A stretch of 64,000 nt of DNA from NCBI RefSeq assembly GCF_030348825.1, contig NZ_JAUCES010000005.1, forward strand, positions 3,100,001 to 3,164,000, in the 5' to 3' direction. The DNA is from Fictibacillus sp. b24 (GTDB lineage: Bacteria; Bacillota; Bacilli; Bacillales; Fictibacillaceae). Position 1 is the stretch's first letter; each line of letters opens with the position of its first letter. The position numbers and the translations under genes are program-made. This document shows positions 25,349 to 33,394 of the stretch, one piece after another. Under the pieces are notes generated by a model. It searched no databases and had not been told where the DNA came from. It worked only from the letters and a program-made list of their open reading frames with translations.

Positions 25349-26260
25349 ATGCTCGACAAATCTTTTTTACAGATGAATACCGTATTTATTAGCATCCTCA
25401 TTGAAGCACTTCCGTTTGTTCTGATCGGTGTGCTCATTGCTGGTGTGATTCAGATGTTTGTTACAGAAGAAATGGTGGCACGGATCATGCCTAAGAACAA
25501 AGTGGCCGCGATTTTGTTTGGTGCTTTCTTAGGAGCTATTTTCCCCGCTTGTGAATGTGGAATTGTTCCGATTACAAGAAGGTTAATTGCTAAGGGAGTT
25601 CCTGCTTTTGCTGCCATCCCTTTTATGCTGACAGGACCTATTATTAATCCTGTAGTGTTATTTTCTACTTTTGTCGCATTCGGCAATCAGTGGGATGTCA
25701 TGATCTATCGAGGCGGTCTTGCCATGATCGTGGCGATACTTGTAGGTTTTTTACTAGCTGTTCAGTTTAAGAATGCAAAAGTGCTGAAAAATGAGATTGG
25801 TGTAATTGCAAATTCACCAGGTGGCATGGAAACAGCTGCAACTGTTTCAGCACCTCAGATCTCTCTATACAATAAGATCAAAGGCACATTTGTACACGCA
25901 GTTGAAGAATTTTTTTCAGTGGGTAAATACCTCGTTGTCGGTGCGTTAATTGCCGCAAGCATGCAAACGTACGTGAAAACTTCAACATTGCTTGAAATCG
26001 GACAAGGTGCAGTTTCCTCTTCTCTCGTAATGATGGGATTAGCTTTTGTGCTCTCACTTTGCTCAGAAGCCGATGCCTTTATCGCGTCTTCTTTCCAGAG
26101 CACGTTTACGATAGGATCGATCGTTGCGTTCCTTGTATACGGACCGATGCTCGATATTAAGAATGTGCTGATGATGCTTGCTGCTTTTAAGAAGAAATTA
26201 GTGTTAAGTCTGATCGGCTATATTACGGTCCTTGTGCTGCTCGGATCATTATTTCTTTAG
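25349..26260 (+). CDS. ycgR: Permease, UPF0718/ArsP-like
   Basis: This 303-residue protein has about eight TM helices and the family's conserved FPACECGIVPITRRL (Cys-Glu-Cys near residue 70). A second conserved half contains LCSEADAFIASSF. It corresponds to B. subtilis YcgR, and related permeases include the organoarsenical exporter ArsP. The following gene is the usual partner, YcgQ, 14 bases downstream. The ATG follows TTGGAGG. The transported species is unknown; the CEC motif suggests a metal or metalloid. Confidence 0.88.
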   Translation: MLDKSFLQMNTVFISILIEALPFVLIGVLIAGVIQMFVTEEMVARIMPKNKVAAILFGAFLGAIFPACECGIVPITRRLIAKGVPAFAAIPFMLTGPIINPVVLFSTFVAFGNQWDVMIYRGGLAMIVAILVGFLLAVQFKNAKVLKNEIGVIANSPGGMETAATVSAPQISLYNKIKGTFVHAVEEFFSVGKYLVVGALIAASMQTYVKTSTLLEIGQGAVSSSLVMMGLAFVLSLCSEADAFIASSFQSTFTIGSIVAFLVYGPMLDIKNVLMMLAAFKKKLVLSLIGYITVLVLLGSLFL

Positions 26261-26274
26261 GGAGGTGTTATCGT

Positions 26275-27132
26275 ATGATTCGTATCCTGATACTCATTGG
26301 CTTTACTTTTTTGTTCATGCACTTGCATGCGACCGGTGATATTGGCAAATACATCAACATGAAATATTCGTATATTTCGTTTTCGGCGATATTTATTCTA
26401 GGTTTTTTAACGCTCGTGCAGTTCTACATCTATGGAAAAAGTGATGACGGCGAGCATGTACATGATAACTCTTGCACAGCTGATTGCGGGCATGACCATC
26501 ACAAAAAACCTTCACGTTTTAAAAATTTCACAGTTAACAGCATACTCATTTTCCCGATTATCTCAGGTCTGTTTTTTCCTATTGCTTCTCTCGATTCCGA
26601 GACGGTAAAAACAAAGGGGTTCCACTTTAAAGGCCTTGAAAATGAAGGTGACTTTGGGGAGCACCAATTTTTAAAACCGGATACGAGTGTGTACTATGGC
26701 AAAGAAAGTTATAACACGGTCATGGACAAAGAACTTAAGCCATTTACGAAAGGCGATACTGTCGTGCTAAACGACAAAAATTATTTAAAAGGCATGGAAA
26801 GCATCTATTACAAACCAGGAATTTTCCTCGATAAAAAAGTACAGTTTACAGGGTTTACGTATAATGCTGAAAATCAGTCTAAGAGCAAAAAAAATGAATT
26901 GTTCCTCCTTCGTTTCGGAATCATTCACTGCATAGCAGATTCTGGTGTATTCGGCATGATGGTGGAGTTTCCTGAAGGCACCTCGTTTCCAAACGATAAG
27001 TGGATCAAAGTCGATGGAACCATTGAAACACAGTATTATCAGCCATTTAAAGCAGATATACCATATGTAAAAGTGAAAAGCTGGAAAGAGATTGAAAAAC
27101 CCGAAGAAGAATATGTATTTAGAGGATATTAA
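26275..27132 (+). CDS. ycgQ: YcgQ (UPF0703/TIGR03943) membrane protein
   Basis: This 285-residue protein has two N-terminal TM helices (residues 2-17 and 32-55), a cytoplasmic loop rich in His and Cys (EHVHDNSCTADCGHDHH, about 62-78), a third helix near 92-108 and an extracytoplasmic C-terminal domain. In that domain LLRFGIIHCIADSGVFGMMVEF is the conserved TIGR03943 core. It is the partner of the YcgR permease in many Bacillota. The His/Cys cluster looks like a metal-binding segment. The pair shares one transcript ending at the terminator that follows. Confidence 0.88.
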   Translation: MIRILILIGFTFLFMHLHATGDIGKYINMKYSYISFSAIFILGFLTLVQFYIYGKSDDGEHVHDNSCTADCGHDHHKKPSRFKNFTVNSILIFPIISGLFFPIASLDSETVKTKGFHFKGLENEGDFGEHQFLKPDTSVYYGKESYNTVMDKELKPFTKGDTVVLNDKNYLKGMESIYYKPGIFLDKKVQFTGFTYNAENQSKSKKNELFLLRFGIIHCIADSGVFGMMVEFPEGTSFPNDKWIKVDGTIETQYYQPFKADIPYVKVKSWKEIEKPEEEYVFRGY

Positions 27133-27162
27133 AAACCGGACCATCAGCGTCCGGTTTTTTTC
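27131..27162. terminator. Bidirectional terminator
   Basis: AACCGGAC pairs with GTCCGGTT around CATCAGC, with a T-run after and an A-run before. It is shared by ycgQ and the converging haloperoxidase-like gene. Confidence 0.88.
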
Positions 27163-27889
27163 ATATATTTTGTGATTTGATCAACTGAACAACAATCTCG
27201 CCCAGCTGCCTTCCCAATGACAGCCCCTCATCATTATCAACTTTAAAATGAACGCCCGCATACAATCTCGACATCGCACACTCTTCCATCAACTGGTGAA
27301 TACGATAGCTTTCCTGTGGAAAATAGTAACTTAAGATCACCTCAGAACACCCAGCCATAACCGCATGTGCAGAAGGGTAACCCGGAAAACGAGGTGTGTA
27401 TAATACCGTTTTTAAATTCCGGTCGTATTGACAAGGTCTTGCAACATCCCAAAGATATTTAAAGTACCACGTAATCACAAATGCATCGTTAATGGCAGCT
27501 TGATAGAATGCTAAAAATCTAGCCGCTTTCGTTGAGGCTAGACCGTAAGTTTCCATCATATTATAAACAATGGGCATGGTCTGCCTATTTACCTCGCCAG
27601 TTGCCCAAACTTGAGCAATCCTGATCTGTTCAGGCGTTATCTGCTGAAGCACTTGTTTTACAATATAAAGCTCACTCTCCCAATCAATCGTGTTTGGGTC
27701 TTTAATTCTCCATGTGATTGGGTTTCTGAATGGGTCAAAAAATTCGTTCCCTTTTCTCGTAATAAAAAACATCGGCCATGATCCTGCTTCAGGAGTTACT
27801 GGAGTTGGGGGATATGACTCACCTGGGTATGGAATGGCAGACCACCTTAAATAATCTCTCATTTTCAGCCCCCTTAACTTTTTTGCCAC
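27161..27889 (-). CDS. Vanadium-dependent haloperoxidase/PAP2-superfamily protein
   Basis: This 242-residue soluble protein has the acid phosphatase/haloperoxidase core: DVARPCQYDRN near residue 156, PGYPSAHAVMAGCSEV near 173 and SRLYAGVHFKVDNDEG near 215. It lacks TM helices and so differs from the membrane PAP2 protein at 21089. Whether it is a phosphatase or a vanadium haloperoxidase cannot be decided from sequence. Similar genes occur singly in Bacillus. Its upstream spacer carries a degenerate ACGCGC array. Confidence 0.82.
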   Translation of the reverse strand: MAKKLRGLKMRDYLRWSAIPYPGESYPPTPVTPEAGSWPMFFITRKGNEFFDPFRNPITWRIKDPNTIDWESELYIVKQVLQQITPEQIRIAQVWATGEVNRQTMPIVYNMMETYGLASTKAARFLAFYQAAINDAFVITWYFKYLWDVARPCQYDRNLKTVLYTPRFPGYPSAHAVMAGCSEVILSYYFPQESYRIHQLMEECAMSRLYAGVHFKVDNDEGLSLGRQLGEIVVQLIKSQNI

Positions 27890-27920
27890 CTCATAAGGCT
27901 TGCTGTACGTGTTCTTATAT

Positions 27921-28048
27921 TTATTACACGTTCGCGCAGCGTGCAGCCTTTTACGCGCGGTATTCCCTTACTTCACGCGCTTCCGCCTTTTTTACGCGCA
28001 TGTTTGATTATTTCACGCGCAAACGCTGCATTTTTGCACGCAAGCATA
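27921..28048. repeat. Degenerate ~21-bp-period array (TTTTACGCGC type)
   Basis: The motif (T)n-(A/C)ACGCGC recurs at 27953, 27975, 27994, 28015 and, as GCACGC, 28036, with flanking half-matches at 27927. Spacings are 22, 19, 21 and about 21 bases. T-runs alternate with GC-rich cores. It is intergenic, upstream of the haloperoxidase-like gene. Confidence 0.65.
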
Positions 28049-28276
28049 CCCTTTTCCAACTATATTGGCAGCTTCAAAACAACAATTTTTCTTAAAAAAA
28101 CGCATCAAAAATAATATGCTTACCTAAAAAGTTTATGAAGCTGGACAAAAACTTTAGAACGGCAGTTGTTTTTTAGTGGTTAACAAACCATTTTACCTTT
28201 AATTTTATTAATCTCCTCTATTCACTAGATCTAAATTTTGGTATCATTTTCCTTAAACTAATTGGGGCTGATATTG
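28049..28276. other. AT-rich spacer upstream of methyltransferase 3
   Basis: Apart from likely promoter sequence for the methyltransferase (TATCAT near 28240) I see no gene, repeat or strong hairpin here. Confidence 0.4.
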
Positions 28277-29056
28277 ATGACTTCTTTTAAACAATCGTTT
28301 AATTTTGTCGCGGATTTTTATGAACGATACCGTCCTGCTTATCCGGCTGATCTGTTCAAAGATATTATTTCTTACTCAGATTTAGATGGGAATGACTCAC
28401 TTTTGGAGATTGGAAGCGGAACGGGAAAGGCAACTGAGGGTTTCTTAAAAAGTGGTTACTCGAATATTACTTGCATTGAATATGGAGAAAATCTAGCATT
28501 GCTGACTCAGAAGAAATTCTCTCCGTATCCTAATCTACAAATTGTTCATTCTGATTTTGAAGAATGGACTAATCCAGATCACAAGAAATTCGATCTCGCT
28601 TTTTCGGGAACAGCATTTCACTTTATTCCTTATGAAGAAGGCTTTCGAAAAGTTTCCTCTCTTTTAAATGAAGACGGTGTGCTTGCTCTCTTTTGGTTCG
28701 TACATGTGGCATCCGACGAAGCAGTCTATCAATCTATTAGAGAAGTTTATAAAAAGCATGCACCACATCTTAATGACCGCAACATTCCATCATTAGAAGA
28801 ATTTATTGAAAAGCGCAGTGATCTCACTTTAGCTTCAGGGAAATTTCGTGATTTAAAAGTCCATACATATACATGGAATCAAGTTTATTCAGCAGAAGAT
28901 TATATCGGACTCTTAAACACGCATTCTGGACATCAAGTGCTTCCTGCAGATCAAAAAGACCCACTTTTTCAAGGGATACAGCTGGCGATTCAAAAGAACG
29001 GTGATCAGATTACGAAAAAACATGCTGTAGCGCTGTTTTTAGCTAAAAAAATATAA
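28277..29056 (+). CDS. Class I SAM-dependent methyltransferase
   Basis: I take the ATG at 28277 (259 residues, MTSFKQSFNFV) rather than the TTG five codons upstream, because TTGGGG then serves as a ribosome site. Motif I is LLEIGSGTGKATEGFL, motif II is ITCIEYGENL and motif IV is FDLAFSGTAFHFIPYEEGF. The N-terminal ADFYERYRPAYPADLF is typical of the YafE/Methyltransf_11 group that includes trans-aconitate-like enzymes. The substrate is unknown. Confidence 0.82.
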   Translation: MTSFKQSFNFVADFYERYRPAYPADLFKDIISYSDLDGNDSLLEIGSGTGKATEGFLKSGYSNITCIEYGENLALLTQKKFSPYPNLQIVHSDFEEWTNPDHKKFDLAFSGTAFHFIPYEEGFRKVSSLLNEDGVLALFWFVHVASDEAVYQSIREVYKKHAPHLNDRNIPSLEEFIEKRSDLTLASGKFRDLKVHTYTWNQVYSAEDYIGLLNTHSGHQVLPADQKDPLFQGIQLAIQKNGDQITKKHAVALFLAKKI

Positions 29057-29180
29057 CGCAGGAGCAAGAATACTCCTTTGAAGCGGGCAGGTGAGACACT
29101 TAAGAGTGAAACCCAAAATGTGGCTCACCGCATGCACCAAGGAAAGCGAGCACCTGGAACGGAAATCAACTACCTTCAAG
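29057..29180 (-). repeat. MITE-like dispersed repeat, copy 4 (degenerate)
   Basis: GCAGGTGAGACACTTAAGAG, GTGGCTCACCGC and GGAAAGCGAGCACCTGGAAC with GGAAATCAACTACCTTCAAG match the family in reverse orientation, but the GC-rich core has decayed (CATGCACCAAGG in place of CCTGCCCCGCGG) and the outer end is lost. Confidence 0.75.
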
Positions 29181-29197
29181 GGCAACAAACTTTGCAA

Positions 29198-29237
29198 AAA
29201 GAAAAACCAGCGTCACCTAAAAAGGTCTGCGCTGGTT
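29198..29237 (-). terminator. Terminator of the cstA-CC-arsA operon
   Basis: AACCAGCG pairs with CGCTGGTT with an inner ACCT/AGGT stem, followed by TTTTTC on the minus strand. It is just beyond the ATPase stop. Confidence 0.85.
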
Positions 29238-29241
29238 ATTT

Positions 29242-30174
29242 CTATGCCTTCAACAATTCCGTCGTTTTTAAAAACTCGCTATACTCCTGCAAGCCTTCCC
29301 GTGTTGCGATATCATGGTCGAACATCGGAACATATATTTTCTCAGTATCTTTAAACATTTGTTTAATGTCTTCGAGATACGGCCGCTCTGCTTCTTTCCG
29401 GTTCCTCATAAATGTTCCTTCTACTTCTTCAGGGATGACTTTGTTTACGATGATCTTACTGACAGAGATGCCATGTTCTTTTAATGTTTTTACCGCACTC
29501 TCTGTTTCTAAGATGGGCAGACGCTCAGGATTCACTACCATCATATATGTCGTTTTTTCCTTATCAATGATTAACTCTCTTACTTTACTAAACTTCTGCC
29601 TTCTCGCCTGAAGAACTTCATAGATTGGATCCTCTCTCGTTTCACCGTCGTACAAAAGCTGTGTGTAGTTATCCTGAACCTTCTTTCGTTTTTCTAAAAG
29701 CCCATCCATCCATACACCCATGAATTCTGGTAAAAGTAAGAGTCTTAATGTGTGCCCTGTCGGTGCGGTATCAAACACGACCGTCTCATACTTTTTGCTG
29801 TCTTCTAACAAGATGGACGTCATTTTATCAAATACAGCCGCTTCTGCAGCGCCAGGTGATTTGCCGGCAAGATCGAGCTGACGGTGCACCTCTTCAAGCA
29901 TCGTCACCTTTACTAGTCCTTTTATGTTTTGCTTCACTTGTTCCATATACGCCAGGGCTTCTTTGTCAGAATCAATTTCAATTAAATCAAGGTTTGGGGC
30001 AATGTTCGTTTTCCCTTTTACTTTTTTCACTTGAAAAAGATCTCCTGTATTATGTGCTGGGTCAGTTGAAACGAGAAGCGTCTTCTTTCCTTCTCTTGCG
30101 CAAAGAACGGCAAATGCAGAAGCCGTTGTACTTTTTCCGACTCCGCCTTTTCCACCAATAAAATAAATCTTCAT
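29242..30174 (-). CDS. ArsA/Get3-type P-loop ATPase
   Basis: This 310-residue ATPase has the deviant Walker A GGKGGVGKSTTA (residues 7-18), switch I DPAHNTGDLF near residue 37 and switch II FDTAPTGHTLRLLLLPEF near 134, the full ArsA/Get3 signature. It has one ATPase domain, so it would act as a dimer. It lacks the clustered metal-binding cysteines of arsenite-pump ArsA, and there is no arsB or arsR nearby. It lies 14 bases after the small Cys-Cys-ending gene and shares the cstA transcript. Its role with CstA is unknown; arsenite export should not be assumed. Confidence 0.88.
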   Translation of the reverse strand: MKIYFIGGKGGVGKSTTASAFAVLCAREGKKTLLVSTDPAHNTGDLFQVKKVKGKTNIAPNLDLIEIDSDKEALAYMEQVKQNIKGLVKVTMLEEVHRQLDLAGKSPGAAEAAVFDKMTSILLEDSKKYETVVFDTAPTGHTLRLLLLPEFMGVWMDGLLEKRKKVQDNYTQLLYDGETREDPIYEVLQARRQKFSKVRELIIDKEKTTYMMVVNPERLPILETESAVKTLKEHGISVSKIIVNKVIPEEVEGTFMRNRKEAERPYLEDIKQMFKDTEKIYVPMFDHDIATREGLQEYSEFLKTTELLKA

Positions 30175-30188
30175 ATCAAATTTCTCTC

Positions 30189-30452
30189 CTAACAGCAGCG
30201 AATTCCTTCTAAAGGTGATTTATCCATACCCATTCTCATATGCCAATCATGAAATTTTTCTAAAAGCAGAGGATAAAGTTCTAACGTGTAATAATAAGCA
30301 GGATTAGGAATTCCAAGCATTTCTGATACACATAAAAGCATGAACAAATCCTCTTCATTTCTTAATTCTCTTGCGATTTCTGCACGATGCGGCTGCTTCA
30401 AGATTTGATCGTACAGATCAACAGCTGTTTTCAATTTCTCTAAAATAGACAT
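30189..30452 (-). CDS. Small Cys-Cys-terminated protein (cory-CC-star-like)
   Basis: This 87-residue helical protein ends in Ile-Arg-Cys-Cys immediately before the stop. The body (LYDQILKQPHRAEIARELRN, LLCVSEMLGIPNPAYYY, FHDWHMRMGMDKSPLEGIRCC pattern) fits my recollection of the family NCBI calls cory-CC-star, named for the terminal Cys-Cys and found beside CstA and ArsA-like genes. The start follows GGAGGGG. It lies between cstA (64 bases) and the ATPase (14 bases). The terminal vicinal thiols suggest metal or redox chemistry; this is inference. Confidence 0.8.
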   Translation of the reverse strand: MSILEKLKTAVDLYDQILKQPHRAEIARELRNEEDLFMLLCVSEMLGIPNPAYYYTLELYPLLLEKFHDWHMRMGMDKSPLEGIRCC

Positions 30453-30516
30453 ATCTCTCGCTGTCCCCTCCTTGAAAAGAAAGTAGAGACTAGCTTTCCT
30501 AGCCTCTACTTCACGA

Positions 30517-32265
30517 TTACATATCCGTTGTTAACGGTTCTGTTGTCTTTTTTCTAAAAGTAGCTAACGCTTCTAAAATAATCCACAGCGTAAACCCTAA
30601 GATCAAGCTTCCGAAAATAAAGAGCAGCATGTTTGCATCGTTATCTCCCATACCTGACCATGTAAACACAACCTGCTGAATCATCGCCCAAAGTGTCATA
30701 AAGAACACAAAGAGCATCGGAATTAACGTAACCATGTAATTTCGGCCAAGACGTTTTAGCCAGATGGTTATAAGGAGCAAGGAAATCCCCGCTAAAAGCT
30801 GATTGCTTGTTCCAAACAATGGCCATAACAGATATCCGCCTGATCCAAAACCGTTCGGACCTTGAGGAAGGATAACGAGAGCTGTAGAGGAAACAGCTGC
30901 AATGGATGTTGCAACATGTTTCTTTTCAAGAGAACGAACCTTGTATTCTACTCCAAGCTCTGAAATGATATAACGCATTAAACGGAACGATGTATCAAGA
31001 GATGTGGCAGCAAAACTTACGATAATAACGGCAACGATTGTAGCTGCGATATCAGCTGGAATCCAGAGCCCTGTCGCAAGCTGAGCGGCTCCTCCGATAA
31101 AGGCACCAAGTCCGCCTGAGCTTGCTGCAGCAAAGCTATTATACGTTGCTAGGAAATCTCCTTGTGTAGCAAAAACTGTCGAAACCGCAATGATTGCGAT
31201 TAATGCAAGAGTCCCCTCACCTACAGCACCTGCATACCCAACAAAACGGGCATCTGTTTCTTTATCAAGCTGTTTGGAAGTTGTCCCTGATGATACAAGT
31301 CCGTGGAATCCAGAGATCGCTCCACAAGCAATTGTAATAAATAATAACGGAAACCATGGAACATCTCCTGCAGCAGCGTTTACAGCTGGTGCCGTAATCT
31401 TCGGCTGAAGGAAAACAAGCCCTAAATAAAGCATAAGCAAGCCAACCACTAATTGGTGAGAATTGATGTAATCACGAGGTTGAAGCAGCTTCCATACCGG
31501 AAGAACAGAAGATATGTAACAATAAACCATTAGTATGACGATCCATACTAAGAATGCAGAACCAACTGCACCTAAACCAAATAATCCTGCAGCTTCTGCA
31601 CCACCGAAATATTTGACTAAATCGATCTGGAGTGCTGGAATCTTGCTTGAAAGAATAGCTGTACCATACATGATTACTAAAGCAATGATGGACGGAATAA
31701 GCATTTCTTTTTTACGTTTGTATACCGCATAACCAATCCATACCGCTAATGGGATCTCGATAAAGACTGGCAAAACACTTGCCGGAAACTTAATGAACAG
31801 ATTTGAAATAACCCATGCAAATACGGCGTTAACCATTAACATCAAGATTAAAATAATGAATAAGAACATAATCTTTGCACGTTTTCCAATGATGGTGCTT
31901 GTAATGGATCCGACTGATTGCCCCTTATGACGAGCAGATAGTACAAGTGTACCGAAATCATGAATACCTGCCGCAAACACTGTACCGAAAATAACCCATA
32001 AAAATGCTGGCAACCAGCCCCAGTATAGTGCGATTGCAGGTCCTACAATTGGTGACGCACCTGCTACAGAAGAAAAATGATGTCCCCATAAAACAAATTT
32101 GTTTGTGGGAACGAAGTCGACTCCATCATTGTACTTGTGAGCCGGTGTAACATAATTCGGGTCAAGTTTATAAATTTTTTCTGCTACGAACTTGGAGTAG
32201 TACTTGTACCCAAACGCAAACATCAACATCCCAATAATGGCTAACCAAACGGAATTCATCTTCAA
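30517..32265 (-). CDS. cstA: Carbon starvation protein A family transporter
   Basis: This 582-residue polytopic membrane protein has about 16 predicted helices and the CstA N-terminal signature PAHKYNDGVDFVPTNKFVLWG followed by HHFSSVAGASPIVGPA. CstA-family proteins (CstA, BtsT/YjiY) take up pyruvate or peptides when preferred carbon is scarce. It is shorter than the ~690-residue enterobacterial CstA, like other Bacillota versions. The promoter contains a perfect cre site, so CcpA repression is expected. It heads an operon with the Cys-Cys-ending protein and the ArsA-like ATPase. Confidence 0.92.
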   Translation of the reverse strand: MKMNSVWLAIIGMLMFAFGYKYYSKFVAEKIYKLDPNYVTPAHKYNDGVDFVPTNKFVLWGHHFSSVAGASPIVGPAIALYWGWLPAFLWVIFGTVFAAGIHDFGTLVLSARHKGQSVGSITSTIIGKRAKIMFLFIILILMLMVNAVFAWVISNLFIKFPASVLPVFIEIPLAVWIGYAVYKRKKEMLIPSIIALVIMYGTAILSSKIPALQIDLVKYFGGAEAAGLFGLGAVGSAFLVWIVILMVYCYISSVLPVWKLLQPRDYINSHQLVVGLLMLYLGLVFLQPKITAPAVNAAAGDVPWFPLLFITIACGAISGFHGLVSSGTTSKQLDKETDARFVGYAGAVGEGTLALIAIIAVSTVFATQGDFLATYNSFAAASSGGLGAFIGGAAQLATGLWIPADIAATIVAVIIVSFAATSLDTSFRLMRYIISELGVEYKVRSLEKKHVATSIAAVSSTALVILPQGPNGFGSGGYLLWPLFGTSNQLLAGISLLLITIWLKRLGRNYMVTLIPMLFVFFMTLWAMIQQVVFTWSGMGDNDANMLLFIFGSLILGFTLWIILEALATFRKKTTEPLTTDM

Positions 32266-32299
32266 TAACCCCCTCCTTATGACCTGGTCTTACTGTTAA

Positions 32300-32329
32300 A
32301 TCATATATGAAAGCGTTCACACTAGTCAA
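32300..32329 (-). promoter_or_regulatory. cstA promoter
   Basis: On the minus strand TTGACT (32329-32324) and TATGAT (32305-32300) have an 18-base spacer. The cre site lies within that spacer. Confidence 0.65.
32308..32321 (-). promoter_or_regulatory. CcpA cre site in the cstA promoter
   Basis: TGAAAGCGTTCACA on the plus strand matches TGWAANCGNTNWCA at every defined position. It sits between the -35 and -10, where CcpA binding would exclude RNA polymerase, consistent with carbon-starvation induction. Confidence 0.8.
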
Positions 32330-32503
32330 TATATTCTGACTATTTAATCAACAATCTTGTATCACTTGTCCTCTCGTTCAAATGTACTTTATGAATAAAA
32401 TACACGTGATTTCTAGGAAAGCAGTACTATTGTTTCGACATTTTAGAGGATAATTATCGATTGAAGGAGAAATATGGGGAAACAAAGAAGGGAGGAAAAG
32501 AAA

Positions 32504-32626
32504 ATGAGTGAAGTGATCATCCGTCATCTAGTGAAACGTCATTTCACAAAGAAAAATATACAAGATCAGCAACTTCAGCAGCTGCTTGTCCATTTTCTTC
32601 TTTCAGTCAGGAAAGAAAAACATTAA
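32504..32626 (+). CDS. Small 40-residue protein, unknown
   Basis: An ATG preceded at good distance by AGGGAGGAAA opens a 40-codon frame (MSEVIIRHLVKRHFTKKNIQ then a Gln/Leu-rich amphipathic stretch). It ends before a strong terminator. The product is basic and helical. No family is recognised. The ribosome site and terminator make it likely real. It is divergent from cstA. Confidence 0.6.
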   Translation: MSEVIIRHLVKRHFTKKNIQDQQLQQLLVHFLLSVRKEKH

Positions 32627-32667
32627 AAAAGATAAATATACGGCCATCATATAATTTCTCATTTAAT

Positions 32668-32701
32668 CAAGAGTATCTGATTGATCAGGTACTCTTTCTT
32701 A
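32668..32701. terminator. Intrinsic terminator
   Basis: AAGAGTATCTGA pairs with TCAGGTACTCTT around TTGA and is followed by TCTTATT. It lies between the 40-residue gene and the converging MarR gene. Confidence 0.75.
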
Positions 32702-32722
32702 TTGTTTCACTTTTATTAATAG

Positions 32723-33148
32723 TTACATCACCTTCGTTAGTATCTTCAATGAATGAAGAATTGTATCACGTTCAAAATCTGAAAGCTGCGAAAAGCTTTC
32801 CGTTAAACGGCTATTTATGATCGTGTCTATATGGGAGGCGGTCTGCACCCCTTTTTCTGTCAAGCTAAGCAAATATATTCTTTTATCGTTAGGGTTGGGA
32901 GTCTTTTTAACAAGCCCTGCTTTAATCAAGGTTTGTATTTGTCTGCTGAAAGTCGTGATATCAACTCCTAGAAGATCTGCAGTTTGCTGCATAGAAAGCT
33001 GATCGTGTTTATTTATTTCATATAAGATATGACTATGTGCGAGTGTTAGATCTGCCTCACCCATACGGAAGCTGCTTTTCTGTAAGCTATCATATTTCCT
33101 GCTTAAATTTTGCAACAAACTCCTAACATCCTCCAACAAAAACACCAC
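32723..33148 (-). CDS. MarR family transcriptional regulator
   Basis: This is a 141-residue winged-helix protein with the recognition region LSMQQTADLLGVDITTFSRQIQTLIKAGLV, the DKRIYLLSLTEKG wing and flanking dimerisation helices. MarR proteins repress nearby or distant genes and respond to phenolic or oxidant ligands. The exact start is unclear: the GTG at 33148 has GGTG directly upstream, and a TTG about ten codons in has GGAGG before it. It is not adjacent to an obvious target; the mhqO operon 9 kb away is a possible but unproven one. Confidence 0.85.
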   Translation of the reverse strand: MVFLLEDVRSLLQNLSRKYDSLQKSSFRMGEADLTLAHSHILYEINKHDQLSMQQTADLLGVDITTFSRQIQTLIKAGLVKKTPNPNDKRIYLLSLTEKGVQTASHIDTIINSRLTESFSQLSDFERDTILHSLKILTKVM

Positions 33149-33394
33149 CTTGTTATCACTATAAAGGATTCCTCTGAAAATTTAAATAATTTAATCTTGC
33201 TTCATCCTTGAAAACTTTTAGTATTTTTTTACTAGTAAAATTACTATTGAATGGTCACTGAAGTGTTATCCCTTTACTATTCTTTTAATTTTTAGTACAA
33301 AAGACTCGTTATTGTACTAATCCCTAGGTTTTATAACTTCTTCATTAGGGTAACAAAGAATTATAGAGAAAAGGAATTTGAGTTGGGGGTATCA

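Noticed and set aside
29078-29611. 177-codon plus-strand ORF overlapping repeat copy 4 and the ArsA-like gene
   Set aside because: It is the antisense shadow of a well-supported ATPase gene fused to repeat sequence.
29242-30174. Arsenite efflux ATPase
   Set aside because: No arsB, arsR, arsD or arsC nearby, one ATPase domain only and no clustered cysteines; the operon context is CstA.
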